Positions 23,868 to 30,430 of a stretch of DNA of 30,430 nucleotides are shown piece after piece (the first letter of the stretch is position 1; each line of letters begins with the position of its first letter). The position numbers and the translations under genes were made by a program. Origin of the DNA: a virus; the IMG/VR virus record IMGVR_UViG_3300031999_000145, positions 1 to 30,430 of that record. The stretch is one strand, 5' to 3'. Under the pieces are notes generated by a model. That model was not told the DNA's origin. It did no database searches and saw only the letters and a list, made by a program, of their open reading frames with translations.

Positions 23868-24166
23868 AAATCGAACGCACTTTTTCTGTCGGCGACCTGA
23901 TTACAGGCGTTACAATGCTGGGTGCCGCTTCATTTTGGGTGATTAACGTGCAGGCAACACGGCAAGTAGACAGACAGGAAGTGTTGAGACAGGGATCGGC
24001 TATCGAGCGATTGCAGGAGGTAGATCGAAAACTGACTGAAAATCAGTCCCTTGTCACAGAAACATTGTCTCAGATCAAGACTTGGATGGTGGCGCGGGAA
24101 AAATATCTCGATGAAGTGAAGCAAAACCTTCAACGGTCAATAGATCAAAAGCAGAACAAGCCATGA
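23864..24166 (+). CDS. Membrane-anchored coiled-coil protein, holin or spanin candidate
   Basis: The 100-aa protein has one hydrophobic segment near residues 12-29 (LITGVTMLGAASFWVINV) and then an amphipathic helix (VLRQGSAIERLQEVDRKLTE onward) that looks like a coiled coil, with a basic end. This is the shape of an inner-membrane spanin or of XhlA-like holin-associated proteins. It overlaps both neighbours by four bases (ATGA). A lysis role is inferred from topology and place, not from a recognised family. Confidence 0.65.
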   Translation: MKIERTFSVGDLITGVTMLGAASFWVINVQATRQVDRQEVLRQGSAIERLQEVDRKLTENQSLVTETLSQIKTWMVAREKYLDEVKQNLQRSIDQKQNKP

Positions 24167-24693
24167 AAACACACATGAAAATTATCTGGTCAACATTACT
24201 CGCGGTATCGCTCACCCTCGCCGCATTCAACGTCAAAGCACAGACAAATCCGCCAATCATCACCGGGCCGGGAACTGAGATAATCAAGTTCCTGTCCTCT
24301 GGAACGAACTGGATGATTTCCACCTATGGCATATACGACACCGGCACCAAGAGGGGTGGTGGTGGAATCGCCGTGCTCAAGGATGTGACGGATTATATCG
24401 CTGTCGGTATTCGCGTGGATTACCTCAACAAAAACTTCTGGATGCCGCAAGCCGACTTTCAATTGCAGGCACCATTTCAATTGTTCGGAAAAGTGACGGT
24501 GATACCGTTTGCGTTCACCGGAATTGCCACGCCCCTCGGCGGAAGGGGATCGGAAAACCATACCCCCATTGGAATCGTGGGCATTGGTGCGGCAATACGC
24601 ATTTACAAGGGATTAGATGCGGTCACATCATACGAAAAATGGAATACGATGGATGGAAACCAGATTCGGCTTGGGGTGCTTTACAAATTCTGA
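24163..24693 (+). CDS. Signal-peptide outer-membrane beta-barrel-like protein
   Basis: The 176-aa protein begins MKTHMKIIWSTLLAVSLTLAA and has a probable cleavage site after VKA (residue 26). The mature part is a run of beta strands with alternating hydrophobic residues (TDYIAVGIRVDYLNKNF, FGKVTVIPFAFTGIATPLGG, GIVGIGAAIRIYKG). It ends in aromatic YKF, the typical C-terminal signal for outer-membrane barrels. A phage-encoded barrel could block superinfection or assist lysis; neither is shown. The start overlaps the preceding stop. Confidence 0.8.
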   Translation: MKTHMKIIWSTLLAVSLTLAAFNVKAQTNPPIITGPGTEIIKFLSSGTNWMISTYGIYDTGTKRGGGGIAVLKDVTDYIAVGIRVDYLNKNFWMPQADFQLQAPFQLFGKVTVIPFAFTGIATPLGGRGSENHTPIGIVGIGAAIRIYKGLDAVTSYEKWNTMDGNQIRLGVLYKF

Positions 24694-24712
24694 TTTCTGT
24701 TCCTCGCCACTA

Positions 24713-24747
24713 CCCCGGGATGAGGTTTCGACGGCCTTGTTCCGGGG
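24713..24747 (+). terminator. Weak hairpin in gap 24694-24762
   Basis: CCCCGG at 24713-24718 pairs with CCGGGG at 24742-24747 across a 23-base loop. There is no T-run. It may stabilise an mRNA end or act on Rho; nothing else is seen in this 69-base gap. Confidence 0.25.
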
Positions 24748-24762
24748 CACTTGATTTACAAC

Positions 24763-25380
24763 ATGAATCGCGCACATTTCTTTGTTCCTGGAATTAACAC
24801 ATTTCCCGGAGCGATAACCAACTGGAGCGGTAGGGCGGTGACATGGATGCATACAAACAACGCTGTGGAGATTCCGGTTCAAGCGGAGAAAGTTGAATAC
24901 TTTTGCGGGCCAGTAGGTCGTGCATTTGGTCAACTTGGTCGCGTGGACAAATTATCCAGAACAATGAGTTTCTACCACAATCACAAAAATACTGTGATTG
25001 GTCACAGTAATGGAGCGGACGTGGTTTTGAAATGTCTCAACGATTACAGGGATATTCCGCTCATAGAGTCAGTGCATTTAGTTTGTGGCGCGTGCAATTC
25101 CGACTTTGAGACAAACGGATTAAACCGACTGCTTTCCTCTGGCGCAATTGACCGGGTTGTGGTTTATATCGCGGCAAAAGATTTCATGTTGTGGTTGGCG
25201 CACACGATCCCCGGAAGACTACTTGGTTATGGGATGATGGGATTGCGCGGCCCATGCAATGTGGCTGAAAATGTTAGGCATCGCGTAAAAGTTGTACGCG
25301 ACTACCCGTGGAATGATTACGGCCATTCGGATTGTTGGGAGGATTCCGAATTCGACCAGACGATGCAGAATTTTATATGA
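24763..25380 (+). CDS. Alpha/beta hydrolase-fold esterase or lipase candidate
   Basis: The 205-aa protein has a nucleophile elbow GHSNG at 80-84 (Ser82) after a hydrophobic strand (TVIG). A late His (DYGHSD, near residue 188) could complete the triad; the acid is unassigned. The fold is that of serine hydrolases such as lipases and cutinases. No signal peptide is seen. Its position after export/membrane genes suggests an envelope-directed lysis esterase, as in phages that use LysB, but the substrate is unknown. A TTG start four codons upstream (24751) is possible; the ATG at 24763 is preferred. Confidence 0.75.
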   Translation: MNRAHFFVPGINTFPGAITNWSGRAVTWMHTNNAVEIPVQAEKVEYFCGPVGRAFGQLGRVDKLSRTMSFYHNHKNTVIGHSNGADVVLKCLNDYRDIPLIESVHLVCGACNSDFETNGLNRLLSSGAIDRVVVYIAAKDFMLWLAHTIPGRLLGYGMMGLRGPCNVAENVRHRVKVVRDYPWNDYGHSDCWEDSEFDQTMQNFI

Positions 25381-25384
25381 GTGG

Positions 25385-25414
25385 TTGACACATTACAATA
25401 CCTTGGTCTATTAT
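25385..25414 (+). promoter_or_regulatory. Sigma70-like promoter
   Basis: TTGACA at 25385-25390, an 18-base spacer and TATTAT at 25409-25414 make the best promoter in the window. Transcription would begin near 25421, in a gap with no convincing gene and towards the convergent operon. Confidence 0.55.
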
Positions 25415-25419
25415 GATTT

Positions 25420-25512
25420 CCGATGACATTAGAACATCGGTTTCCGTAACACGCACCTACTCCAGGACATCCCCTGCCAACGGAACAGTTCCACGGTATT
25501 TTCGTCGTGGAA
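25420..25512 (+). ncRNA. Candidate small RNA between convergent operons
   Basis: Starting at the predicted transcription start, CCGATG/CATCGG (25420-25425, 25435-25440) forms a hairpin. A second, TTCCACG/CGTGGAA (25489-25495, 25506-25512), would end the RNA after about 93 bases. A 39-codon frame at 25413-25532 also exists but its ATG precedes the expected start. It could instead be a convergent terminator region. Confidence 0.35.
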
Positions 25513-25528
25513 TGCCGAAACTCGGTCA

Positions 25529-26671
25529 TTAGACTTCATCAATCTGTCCTTCTCCACGTTTTCTTTCAATGCAATGGTCGAGGACTTCCCTGAACAGCCA
25601 TTCCTCGGTCTTGGACTTGGATTCTCCGGTTAATATCTTCACGCAGTTCACGAGCCGATCTTTTCCAAAAGTCAAAGAATTCCATAATGCCGTCCTGACT
25701 TGCTCTCCGCCCAACTCCGGTTTTAAGGCGTGCACTGCTTTTTCCACTGCGTTGAACGCCCCAACTATATCTGTAATCGGATCAAGTTTTCGTCCCTCTT
25801 TGATATACAACCCCATATCCTTGCGTTCCTCATCGCTCAGGCTTTTAATACGCGTATTGACCGATTCCAACACCTTTTTTATCACCCCCGACTTCTGCCA
25901 GATGGTCTTGAGGTCTTCATGTGACAGATGTTGAACCATCTCAACGGGGTTCTCGCCGATGACAGCGGGCACTAGGGAATAAGCTGCGGCTTCCCGACAG
26001 AACGGTTTTGCAGGGCAGTAGAAACAATGCTCTCCACCAAATCGGGGAGCATCCGGTTGACGCGAAGCCCAAAGGGTGTGCAAGACTTGCTGTTCCACCC
26101 GCTGCAAGTTGGCCTCATTGTAATCCGTCGCATCAATCTTGTTCTGTTTGGGCAGGACGAATGCGACCCGGATGTTTTTCACTCCATACTCTTTTTGGAT
26201 TAGGAAGGCCAGCAGACGTAATTGGGAGTTGCGTTCGGAGGATGTGAGACGGCGATTAAATCCCGATTTCAAATCCAAACACAGTGCATAATCGTCACAC
26301 AGAAACAGTCTGTCATACTGGCCGGAGAGCATTGGTTCTAAGGTGTCGGGATCGCAGTACCAAAGACGTTGCTCTTTTTTCTCTGTCATTCCCGGAGCAG
26401 AAAGAAGCCAATCCTGCCATTGACTTGCCGCCTGATCCGCAAGCATCACGGTCTTTGTTAAATCCTCCAACTCATCCTCGGCCAACTTCGATGTGTTGCC
26501 CGTCTCCCATGCTTTGTGGATTCGCCTCCCCCGCTCGGCCATCTCATCCGGCATCTCAATCACGTTGTCCAGTTCCGGAAGGGTGTTGACCAGATTTTGT
26601 GATCCGGGGCAATTTTCGAGAATGCTCCACCGTGAAGCGGAGGGGAGATTTTGGCGGATTGGGTCAGTCAT
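25529..26671 (-). CDS. Cas4-like PD-(D/E)XK exonuclease, RecT partner
   Basis: The 380-aa protein has the features of a Cas4/DUF2800-type phage nuclease. These are RGRRIHKAWE with His52, D120 in SGQYDRL, the D133-x-K135 catalytic pair in CLDLKSG, and Gln150. An iron-sulphur staple is likely from C21 (ENCPGS) and C216, C219, C225 (CFYCPAKPFC), the CxxCxxxxxC pattern of AddB/Cas4. The C-terminal 150 residues form a helical extension without recognised domain. It would resect DNA ends to give single strands for the RecT protein encoded further upstream in the same operon. It is the last gene of the operon. Confidence 0.88.
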   Translation of the reverse strand: MTDPIRQNLPSASRWSILENCPGSQNLVNTLPELDNVIEMPDEMAERGRRIHKAWETGNTSKLAEDELEDLTKTVMLADQAASQWQDWLLSAPGMTEKKEQRLWYCDPDTLEPMLSGQYDRLFLCDDYALCLDLKSGFNRRLTSSERNSQLRLLAFLIQKEYGVKNIRVAFVLPKQNKIDATDYNEANLQRVEQQVLHTLWASRQPDAPRFGGEHCFYCPAKPFCREAAAYSLVPAVIGENPVEMVQHLSHEDLKTIWQKSGVIKKVLESVNTRIKSLSDEERKDMGLYIKEGRKLDPITDIVGAFNAVEKAVHALKPELGGEQVRTALWNSLTFGKDRLVNCVKILTGESKSKTEEWLFREVLDHCIERKRGEGQIDEV

Positions 26672-26948
26672 GGTTAAGAATGGTTGCGAGCATCAAACCT
26701 ATCTGAGCAGTCGAAAGCATTTCTCCCTGCATCGAAACAAATCGTCCGCGCCAAGGAAGTTCGCAGAGAGACAGCCTCAACTTGTCACCAATGCGATGAT
26801 CTTCAAACGTCAACGTGAACCGGACTTTGGAGCGTGGAATGCTAACCTTGCGACGCGGTTCTGTCGCGGGTTCGGACTCGGCTTGCTCAACTCTCAATCT
26901 CGCCTTGGCTAAAACTGCGTTCCGAGAATGTCTTTTCGTCCAGCGCAT
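26664..26948 (-). CDS. Hypothetical protein, 94 aa
   Basis: The product has a basic N terminus (MRWTKRHSRNAVLAKARLR) and a C-terminal half with beta-like KVRFTLTFEDHR and ELPWRGRFVSMQGE. AAGGA lies upstream of the ATG. It overlaps the nuclease gene by eight bases, suggesting coupled expression and perhaps a recombination accessory role. No family recognised. Confidence 0.65.
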   Translation of the reverse strand: MRWTKRHSRNAVLAKARLRVEQAESEPATEPRRKVSIPRSKVRFTLTFEDHRIGDKLRLSLCELPWRGRFVSMQGEMLSTAQIGLMLATILNHD

Positions 26949-26957
26949 TGCGTTTCC

Positions 26958-27299
26958 TTAGTCGGCTTTGCTGTCGCATAATACACTGTTCGGCGGATTG
27001 ACCGGGCCGCTCCACAGCGCGCCCTCCCATTCGTGCATCTCCCAAGGAACACACCACGCGATGCGCTTGTCGGGCGCGTTGTCGGTCGGAGACCAGTAGG
27101 CGCAGACGCAGTGCATGTATCCGTATATGTTGCCGTTCCACTCTTTGGTTGTCCATGCGAGCCAGTTGCCGGGAGAGTCTGGAGGTTCACGACGCCATAC
27201 CGCCGAACAAGACGCTGCACGATAATCGCCCTTGCGCTGGGCAGTTCGTGAGGTTTTGGCTTCGGTCAGCCGTTTGGGTTGTCGAGAGTCGGTTTTCAT
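26958..27299 (-). CDS. Hypothetical protein, 113 aa, Trp-rich
   Basis: The N-terminal 25 residues are basic and polar. The rest is Trp/Cys-rich: NWLAWTTKEWNGNIYGYMHC, RIAWCVPWEMHEWEGALW. The spacing suggests a small folded domain with possible metal-binding cysteines. It overlaps the upstream gene by four bases and ends nine bases before the next. Function unknown. Confidence 0.65.
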   Translation of the reverse strand: MKTDSRQPKRLTEAKTSRTAQRKGDYRAASCSAVWRREPPDSPGNWLAWTTKEWNGNIYGYMHCVCAYWSPTDNAPDKRIAWCVPWEMHEWEGALWSGPVNPPNSVLCDSKAD

Positions 27300-27682
27300 T
27301 TTGACGGGCGATTCGTGAGCTTACCGTTGGAGCGCCGGTCGGACGCGCCATGTTTGCTCCACGCCGAATACAGCGCACACCATTCAGGCGTGTCTTTGAG
27401 TCGCCATTGGTCATACGCCCAGCGCACGTTACGGACGCCCTCGACGATTTCCACGAGGTTGTTCACGGCTGCCACCAGCTTGTCGTGTTCGTCGGCGCGG
27501 ACATACTTTTCGTGTCCCTCTTTGGGTTCTTCACCGCACACGAGGTCGGTGTCGGCGTAGATTTCGCTTGGATATTTCATGTTTGTTATGGCCTGCATTT
27601 TGAGCGCGAATATTTCACGCTCGATTTGTTTCGTCGCCCGTTGGTTTTCTACACCGTCAGGATTTTCTCGGTATGCTTTCAT
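27296..27682 (-). CDS. Hypothetical protein, 128 aa
   Basis: Mainly helical: TKQIEREIFALKMQAITNMK, then LVAAVNNLVEIVEGVRNVRW and a Trp-rich WRLKDTPEWCALYSAW. A start at 27697 is possible, but the ATG at 27682 overlaps the preceding stop (ATGA) and is preferred. No recognised family; early-region context. Confidence 0.65.
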   Translation of the reverse strand: MKAYRENPDGVENQRATKQIEREIFALKMQAITNMKYPSEIYADTDLVCGEEPKEGHEKYVRADEHDKLVAAVNNLVEIVEGVRNVRWAYDQWRLKDTPEWCALYSAWSKHGASDRRSNGKLTNRPSK

Positions 27683-27855
27683 TTGCAGCTTTTGCATTTG
27701 CGGCCAGTGCTGTCGGCGTCACGCCACTGCACCAGCACGAGGCCGCATTTCATTTTCGCCACCATGCCAGGCTCGAAGCGTTCGAGTGTGTGGATGATGC
27801 CGCCGTGTTTGTTTGTCAGCCGCAGGTCGCGGTCAGTTGATTTGTGCTTGCTCAT
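27679..27855 (-). CDS. Small Cys-containing protein, 58 aa
   Basis: The frame from the ATG at 27855 gives MSKHKSTDRDLRLTNKHGG, EPGMVAKMKCGLVLVQW and an end GRKCKSCK. CxxC near the C terminus suggests metal binding. Both ends show ATGA overlaps with neighbours, which supports translation. Function unknown. Confidence 0.65.
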   Translation of the reverse strand: MSKHKSTDRDLRLTNKHGGIIHTLERFEPGMVAKMKCGLVLVQWRDADSTGRKCKSCK

Positions 27856-28037
27856 ATTTTCGGGCCGGCGTGATTGAAGATGAGACCCTGCCGCTCCAGC
27901 CGCTCGGCCATCGCCAGGCCATCGCCACGCTCGATCTTGGCAGTGAGGATGGCTAGACGATCCGTATGCTCCAACAAGTCACTGCACGCAACCGGCGTTG
28001 GCGCTGCCGGTTGTTCAGGAAGGTTTGGGTTGTTCAT
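27852..28037 (-). CDS. Small helical protein, 61 aa
   Basis: Starting at the ATG that overlaps the preceding stop, the product is MNNPNLPEQPAAPTPVACSD followed by a helix (RLAILTAKIERGDGLAMAER). A longer frame from 28091 is less likely. No domain recognised. Confidence 0.55.
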   Translation of the reverse strand: MNNPNLPEQPAAPTPVACSDLLEHTDRLAILTAKIERGDGLAMAERLERQGLIFNHAGPKI

Positions 28038-28306
28038 GGGTTTTTGGTCGCCGGTGCGTGAGTTCCAGCGTTGTGCGCTTTCCAGTTCCAACAGTCAGCG
28101 CATATTTGGTTGCTCCATTTTCTCTGTGCTTTGTAGTCACAGTCCGCCAGTAGTGCGAGCAGCACGTCCATGATTAAGAGCACAGGCCAGCCGACGATGA
28201 CGTGATAGCGCAACGACCAGCGCACAACAATTCGCTGGACACGAATGAGAGGGAGCGCGGTCATCCCACTCTTGCATCCGAACGTCATTGGCGCGCTCCC
28301 TCTCAT
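28034..28306 (-). CDS. Small membrane protein, 90 aa
   Basis: The product contains one hydrophobic segment YHVIVGWPVLLIMDVLLALL, followed by DCDYKAQRKWSNQICADCWNW with CxxC. The start at 28306 overlaps the upstream stop. A membrane-associated early protein is inferred; the start could also be at a later Met. Confidence 0.5.
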   Translation of the reverse strand: MRGSAPMTFGCKSGMTALPLIRVQRIVVRWSLRYHVIVGWPVLLIMDVLLALLADCDYKAQRKWSNQICADCWNWKAHNAGTHAPATKNP

Positions 28307-28914
28307 CGGTCAGCTTTTTCGTTCGGCTTCCAGAACGCGCACCAGTGCGTTTTCTGCGCCTTGCCGCTCGGATGTCCAAAGAGCGGCTTTTGGTTCGTGC
28401 ATTTCAGGACTTCCGAGAGCGGCACGTCGCACTCGTTCCATTTGAAAATCAGGACGCCGCCAGTCTTGAGGACGCGGAAGCACTCGCTGAATCCACGCGC
28501 CAAGTCATCGCGCCATGTTTCCTTTTCGAGCCGTCCGTAGCTTTGAGCCATGAAGCTATACGCACCGAGGAACAGATGCGGCGGGTCGAACACGACCATT
28601 TGAAAAGATTCGTCCGGGTATTCCATTGCTCGGAAGTCGTGGACACAGTCCGGCAGACATCGGCGCGTGCGAGCATCCTTGCCAGTGCCGACCACTTTGT
28701 CCGGCATCACGCGGCAGTCAGCGAACAGCACGTTTGGATTTTCCTTGTCGAACCAGAATTGCCGACCACCACAGCAGGCGTCCAGTATCGGCGGCAGGGA
28801 AGCCGAACCATGCGCTCCAGCGAACTGGCGCTCCGCCTCTGGTTCTCGGATGTCAGCAGTTTCGATCATGGTTTCTGGTTTTCGACCGTGCGATTCGTGA
28901 GCTTTTCGCCCCAT
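28303..28914 (-). CDS. Class I SAM-dependent methyltransferase with DPPH motif
   Basis: The 203-aa protein has SAM motif I ILDACCGG (43-50), FADCR at the end of the next strand, and the catalytic-type motif FDPPHL (109-114). DPPH belongs to the [DNS]PP[YFWH] class of amino-methyltransferases, typical of DNA adenine or cytosine-N4 enzymes; small phage proteins of this type are of uncertain substrate. The start at 28914 has AGGAAA upstream and lies after the RecT stop; the longer frame overlaps RecT. Virion-DNA protection by methylation is possible but not shown. Confidence 0.82.
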   Translation of the reverse strand: MGRKAHESHGRKPETMIETADIREPEAERQFAGAHGSASLPPILDACCGGRQFWFDKENPNVLFADCRVMPDKVVGTGKDARTRRCLPDCVHDFRAMEYPDESFQMVVFDPPHLFLGAYSFMAQSYGRLEKETWRDDLARGFSECFRVLKTGGVLIFKWNECDVPLSEVLKCTNQKPLFGHPSGKAQKTHWCAFWKPNEKADR

Positions 28915-28922
28915 GTGTTTTC

Positions 28923-30047
28923 CTACTGTTTTACTTTTTTCTCCGCAGTCCATTTTTTCATGGAGGCAACAACCCCATTGGGTTTGGCCCACGCATTGAT
29001 GATCTTACCGATAGCCGAAGACCTGTCATTGCCCTGCGCGTCCTTCGTGTAGAAGTCGGCCAACACCTGCTCAGTTTTGACAATCTGCATCTTCTTGTCG
29101 CGCATCCACTCAAACAATGATGCTTCGAGGATACCGGCATCGGCCATGAGATTCCGTAATTGCACCAAATACGGGTGTTCTGCGGGTTCAGACTGCTCCA
29201 CTTGGCCCTCCACTGCCCCGCCATTGAGAGATTCGGAGTCGTCGGGTGGGGTGTTCATACCCTCCAATTCATCCTCGGGGGTTCGCGGCATTGACACGGC
29301 AGGTTTTGCTGGTGGCTGCGCTTCTTGGGGTATTGGGATGCGGGCCACAGGCTTTGGCGGTACTTGTGACACTTTAGGAGTGGGGAGTGCAGGCACCGGG
29401 CCAGGGGGCAGAACAGGTTGTTTCACCCTCGGCTCCGTAACCACTGGCGCGGTATCCACCACTTCAACGTCAATCACTTCTTCGTCGGTCTGGATGCCCA
29501 TTGTAAGTTCGGGGGCGTACAGTCGGGCAAACAGGGTTGCCGTCCGATAACGGAGCATCAATTCCGGCATCGTCCGCCATTTGCTCCCATTCTTCTGATA
29601 CCACCCTTCTGCTTTGGCCGTGGCAATGGTGATCTCGGGAGATTCCAACCGCTCACCGCTCTTATCGGTTGCCCACGCGATGCAACCCCATGTGTCGGTG
29701 TTCTTCTCTCCGGTGATACGGTAACGGATCGGGGAAAATCTACCGCTGGCATTTACGCAGGATATGAGGAACTGACTCGACCACGCCGGACGCCCGTAAA
29801 CAATGTAAAGGTTTTGCATCACCGCCAAGACGTTTGCCCCGATGCGGTTTGCGATTTCCAAGGCAATCAGACAATTGCCAAGGTTCTGTGGCCCCCGGTA
29901 GGTTTCGGGGACGATGGTTGACGATGATAGCGCGGTTGCCATCCGTTGCGCGTCTGTGAAGTGTTGGAGTGATCCGAAGGCACTGAATGCCGCAGTATCA
30001 ACAGATAATGCCTGTTCCGATTTTATGAGAGTTTGATTTTCTGCCAT
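28923..30047 (-). CDS. recT: RecT-family single-strand annealing protein
   Basis: The 374-aa protein has an N-terminal RecT core of about 200 residues. It includes SSTIVPETYRG, NCLIALEIANRIGANVLAV and the family ending TMPELMLRYRTATLFARLYA. A Pro-rich linker (residues about 215-290) follows, then a C-terminal helical domain. RecT proteins anneal single-stranded DNA and work with an exonuclease, here probably the Cas4-like gene. The start context AAAGTAAAACCTATG is identical to that of the sugar C-methyltransferase. A TATAAC lies 18 bases upstream, a weak -10 candidate. Confidence 0.92.
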   Translation of the reverse strand: MAENQTLIKSEQALSVDTAAFSAFGSLQHFTDAQRMATALSSSTIVPETYRGPQNLGNCLIALEIANRIGANVLAVMQNLYIVYGRPAWSSQFLISCVNASGRFSPIRYRITGEKNTDTWGCIAWATDKSGERLESPEITIATAKAEGWYQKNGSKWRTMPELMLRYRTATLFARLYAPELTMGIQTDEEVIDVEVVDTAPVVTEPRVKQPVLPPGPVPALPTPKVSQVPPKPVARIPIPQEAQPPAKPAVSMPRTPEDELEGMNTPPDDSESLNGGAVEGQVEQSEPAEHPYLVQLRNLMADAGILEASLFEWMRDKKMQIVKTEQVLADFYTKDAQGNDRSSAIGKIINAWAKPNGVVASMKKWTAEKKVKQ

Positions 30048-30097
30048 AGGTTTTACTTTTTAGTTATACTGTGAAAAGAGAAGGAGAAAGTAAAGGA

Positions 30098-30226
30098 TTA
30101 TTTTGTAAACGATCCTGACAGCAACATCGTTGTCAGTATGAAGAACAGCATTCCTATGATGATGAGAAGGGCGTGCCCCATTTTATTCAAGCCGTCGCAG
30201 AGGATTTTGAATTGTTCCGGTGTCAT
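30098..30226 (-). CDS. Small membrane protein, 42 aa
   Basis: The frame starts MTPEQFKILCDGLNKMGHA and has one hydrophobic helix LLIIIGMLFFILTTMLL, then a short tail. GGAGG six bases before the ATG is one of the best ribosome sites in the window. It overlaps the end of the upstream frame. Function unknown. Confidence 0.65.
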   Translation of the reverse strand: MTPEQFKILCDGLNKMGHALLIIIGMLFFILTTMLLSGSFTK

Positions 30227-30430
30227 TTCTTACCTCCATCGTGCTCATAGCCGCATCCAGGTCATACGGTTCGATTAAGAGTTGGACATATCTTTTGCGC
30301 CTTTCACCTTTTGAATTGATTTCCCGGACGTGCATCAGAAATACACCAAGACCTTTTATGAACAATTTCTTACCGTCATAACTGCGGGTCTGTTCATTAT
30401 CGAGCACCCATTCATCTTCTTTCACTTTGT
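30183..30430 (-). CDS. Hypothetical protein, start uncertain or outside window
   Basis: The visible frame reads KEDEWVLDNEQTRSYDGKK, IKGLGVFLMHVREIN and ends NPLRRLE. A GTG at 30425 could start it, but the frame is open to the window edge, so the 5' end may be missing. It overlaps the 42-aa gene by 44 bases. No family recognised. Confidence 0.55.
   Translation of the reverse strand, partial: KVKEDEWVLDNEQTRSYDGKKLFIKGLGVFLMHVREINSKGERRKRYVQLLIEPYDLDAAMSTMEVRNDTGTIQNPLRRLE

Noticed and set aside
24694-24762. tRNA-like or tmRNA-like element in the gap
   Set aside because: Only one six-pair stem is present; no cloverleaf or acceptor end can be formed.
25413-25532. 39-codon plus-strand frame as a gene
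   Set aside because: Its ATG precedes the predicted transcription start, it has no ribosome site, and its low-complexity Arg/Ser/Thr product shows no domain.
28288-29052. Plus-strand 254-codon frame
   Set aside because: It is antisense to the methyltransferase and RecT genes, which have clear motifs.

Overview
The window is a stretch of a tailed double-stranded DNA phage (Caudoviricetes) or prophage genome. The evidence is a large terminase, a 775-residue portal, a scaffolding protein, a GroES-like co-chaperonin directly before the major capsid protein, tail-type genes, and a RecT plus Cas4-like recombination operon. No integrase, tRNA, rRNA, CRISPR array or tape-measure gene was seen. The long portal with a helical C terminus and the propeller-like minus-strand virion protein suggest a podovirus-like particle; this is inference. 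The host is probably diderm, because the phage encodes a signal-peptide protein that looks like an outer-membrane beta-barrel. The FN3 protein, the He_PIG and DUF5977-like domains and the scarcity of Shine-Dalgarno sequences are compatible with a Verrucomicrobiota-like or related host, but do not prove it.

Layout. (1) 1-4947, minus strand: a virion-protein operon that starts with a GIY-YIG endonuclease gene and runs through a 595-aa propeller-like protein, a protein with three Ig-like domains, a 180-aa protein and a protein cut by the window edge. (2) 4997-13211, plus strand: terminase and a zinc-binding protein, then a sugar-modification island (two paralogous glycosyltransferases, two more glycosyltransferases, a sugar-nucleotide reductase/epimerase and a sugar C-methyltransferase), then three small genes, two of them in cassettes bounded by split repeats. 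(3) 13221-19909, plus: portal, small genes, scaffold, GroES, a structured leader and the major capsid protein. (4) 19993-23556, plus: an array of short genes that share a 37-residue Cys-containing N-terminal module followed by different heads, probably tail or receptor-binding adaptors. (5) 23553-25380, plus: secreted FN3 protein, membrane-anchored coiled coil, outer-membrane-type barrel and an alpha/beta hydrolase; this is a lysis or envelope module. (6) 25529-30430, minus: recombination and early operon with a Cas4-like nuclease, small genes, a DPPH methyltransferase and RecT.

How it fits together. Terminase, portal, scaffold, GroES and capsid form the head-assembly pathway. The soluble sugar enzymes inside this region could decorate virions or host glycans. 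The Cas4-like nuclease and RecT form a two-component recombination system that would favour the mosaic, cassette-like rearrangements seen elsewhere in the window.

The most unusual observations are a GIY-YIG endonuclease whose first ten residues are a synonymously recoded copy of the start of the adjacent virion gene, the module/head tail-gene array with one split member, the split L/R boundary repeats around small gene cassettes, a structured leader before the capsid gene, and a promoter-hairpin unit at 25385-25512 that could be a small RNA.
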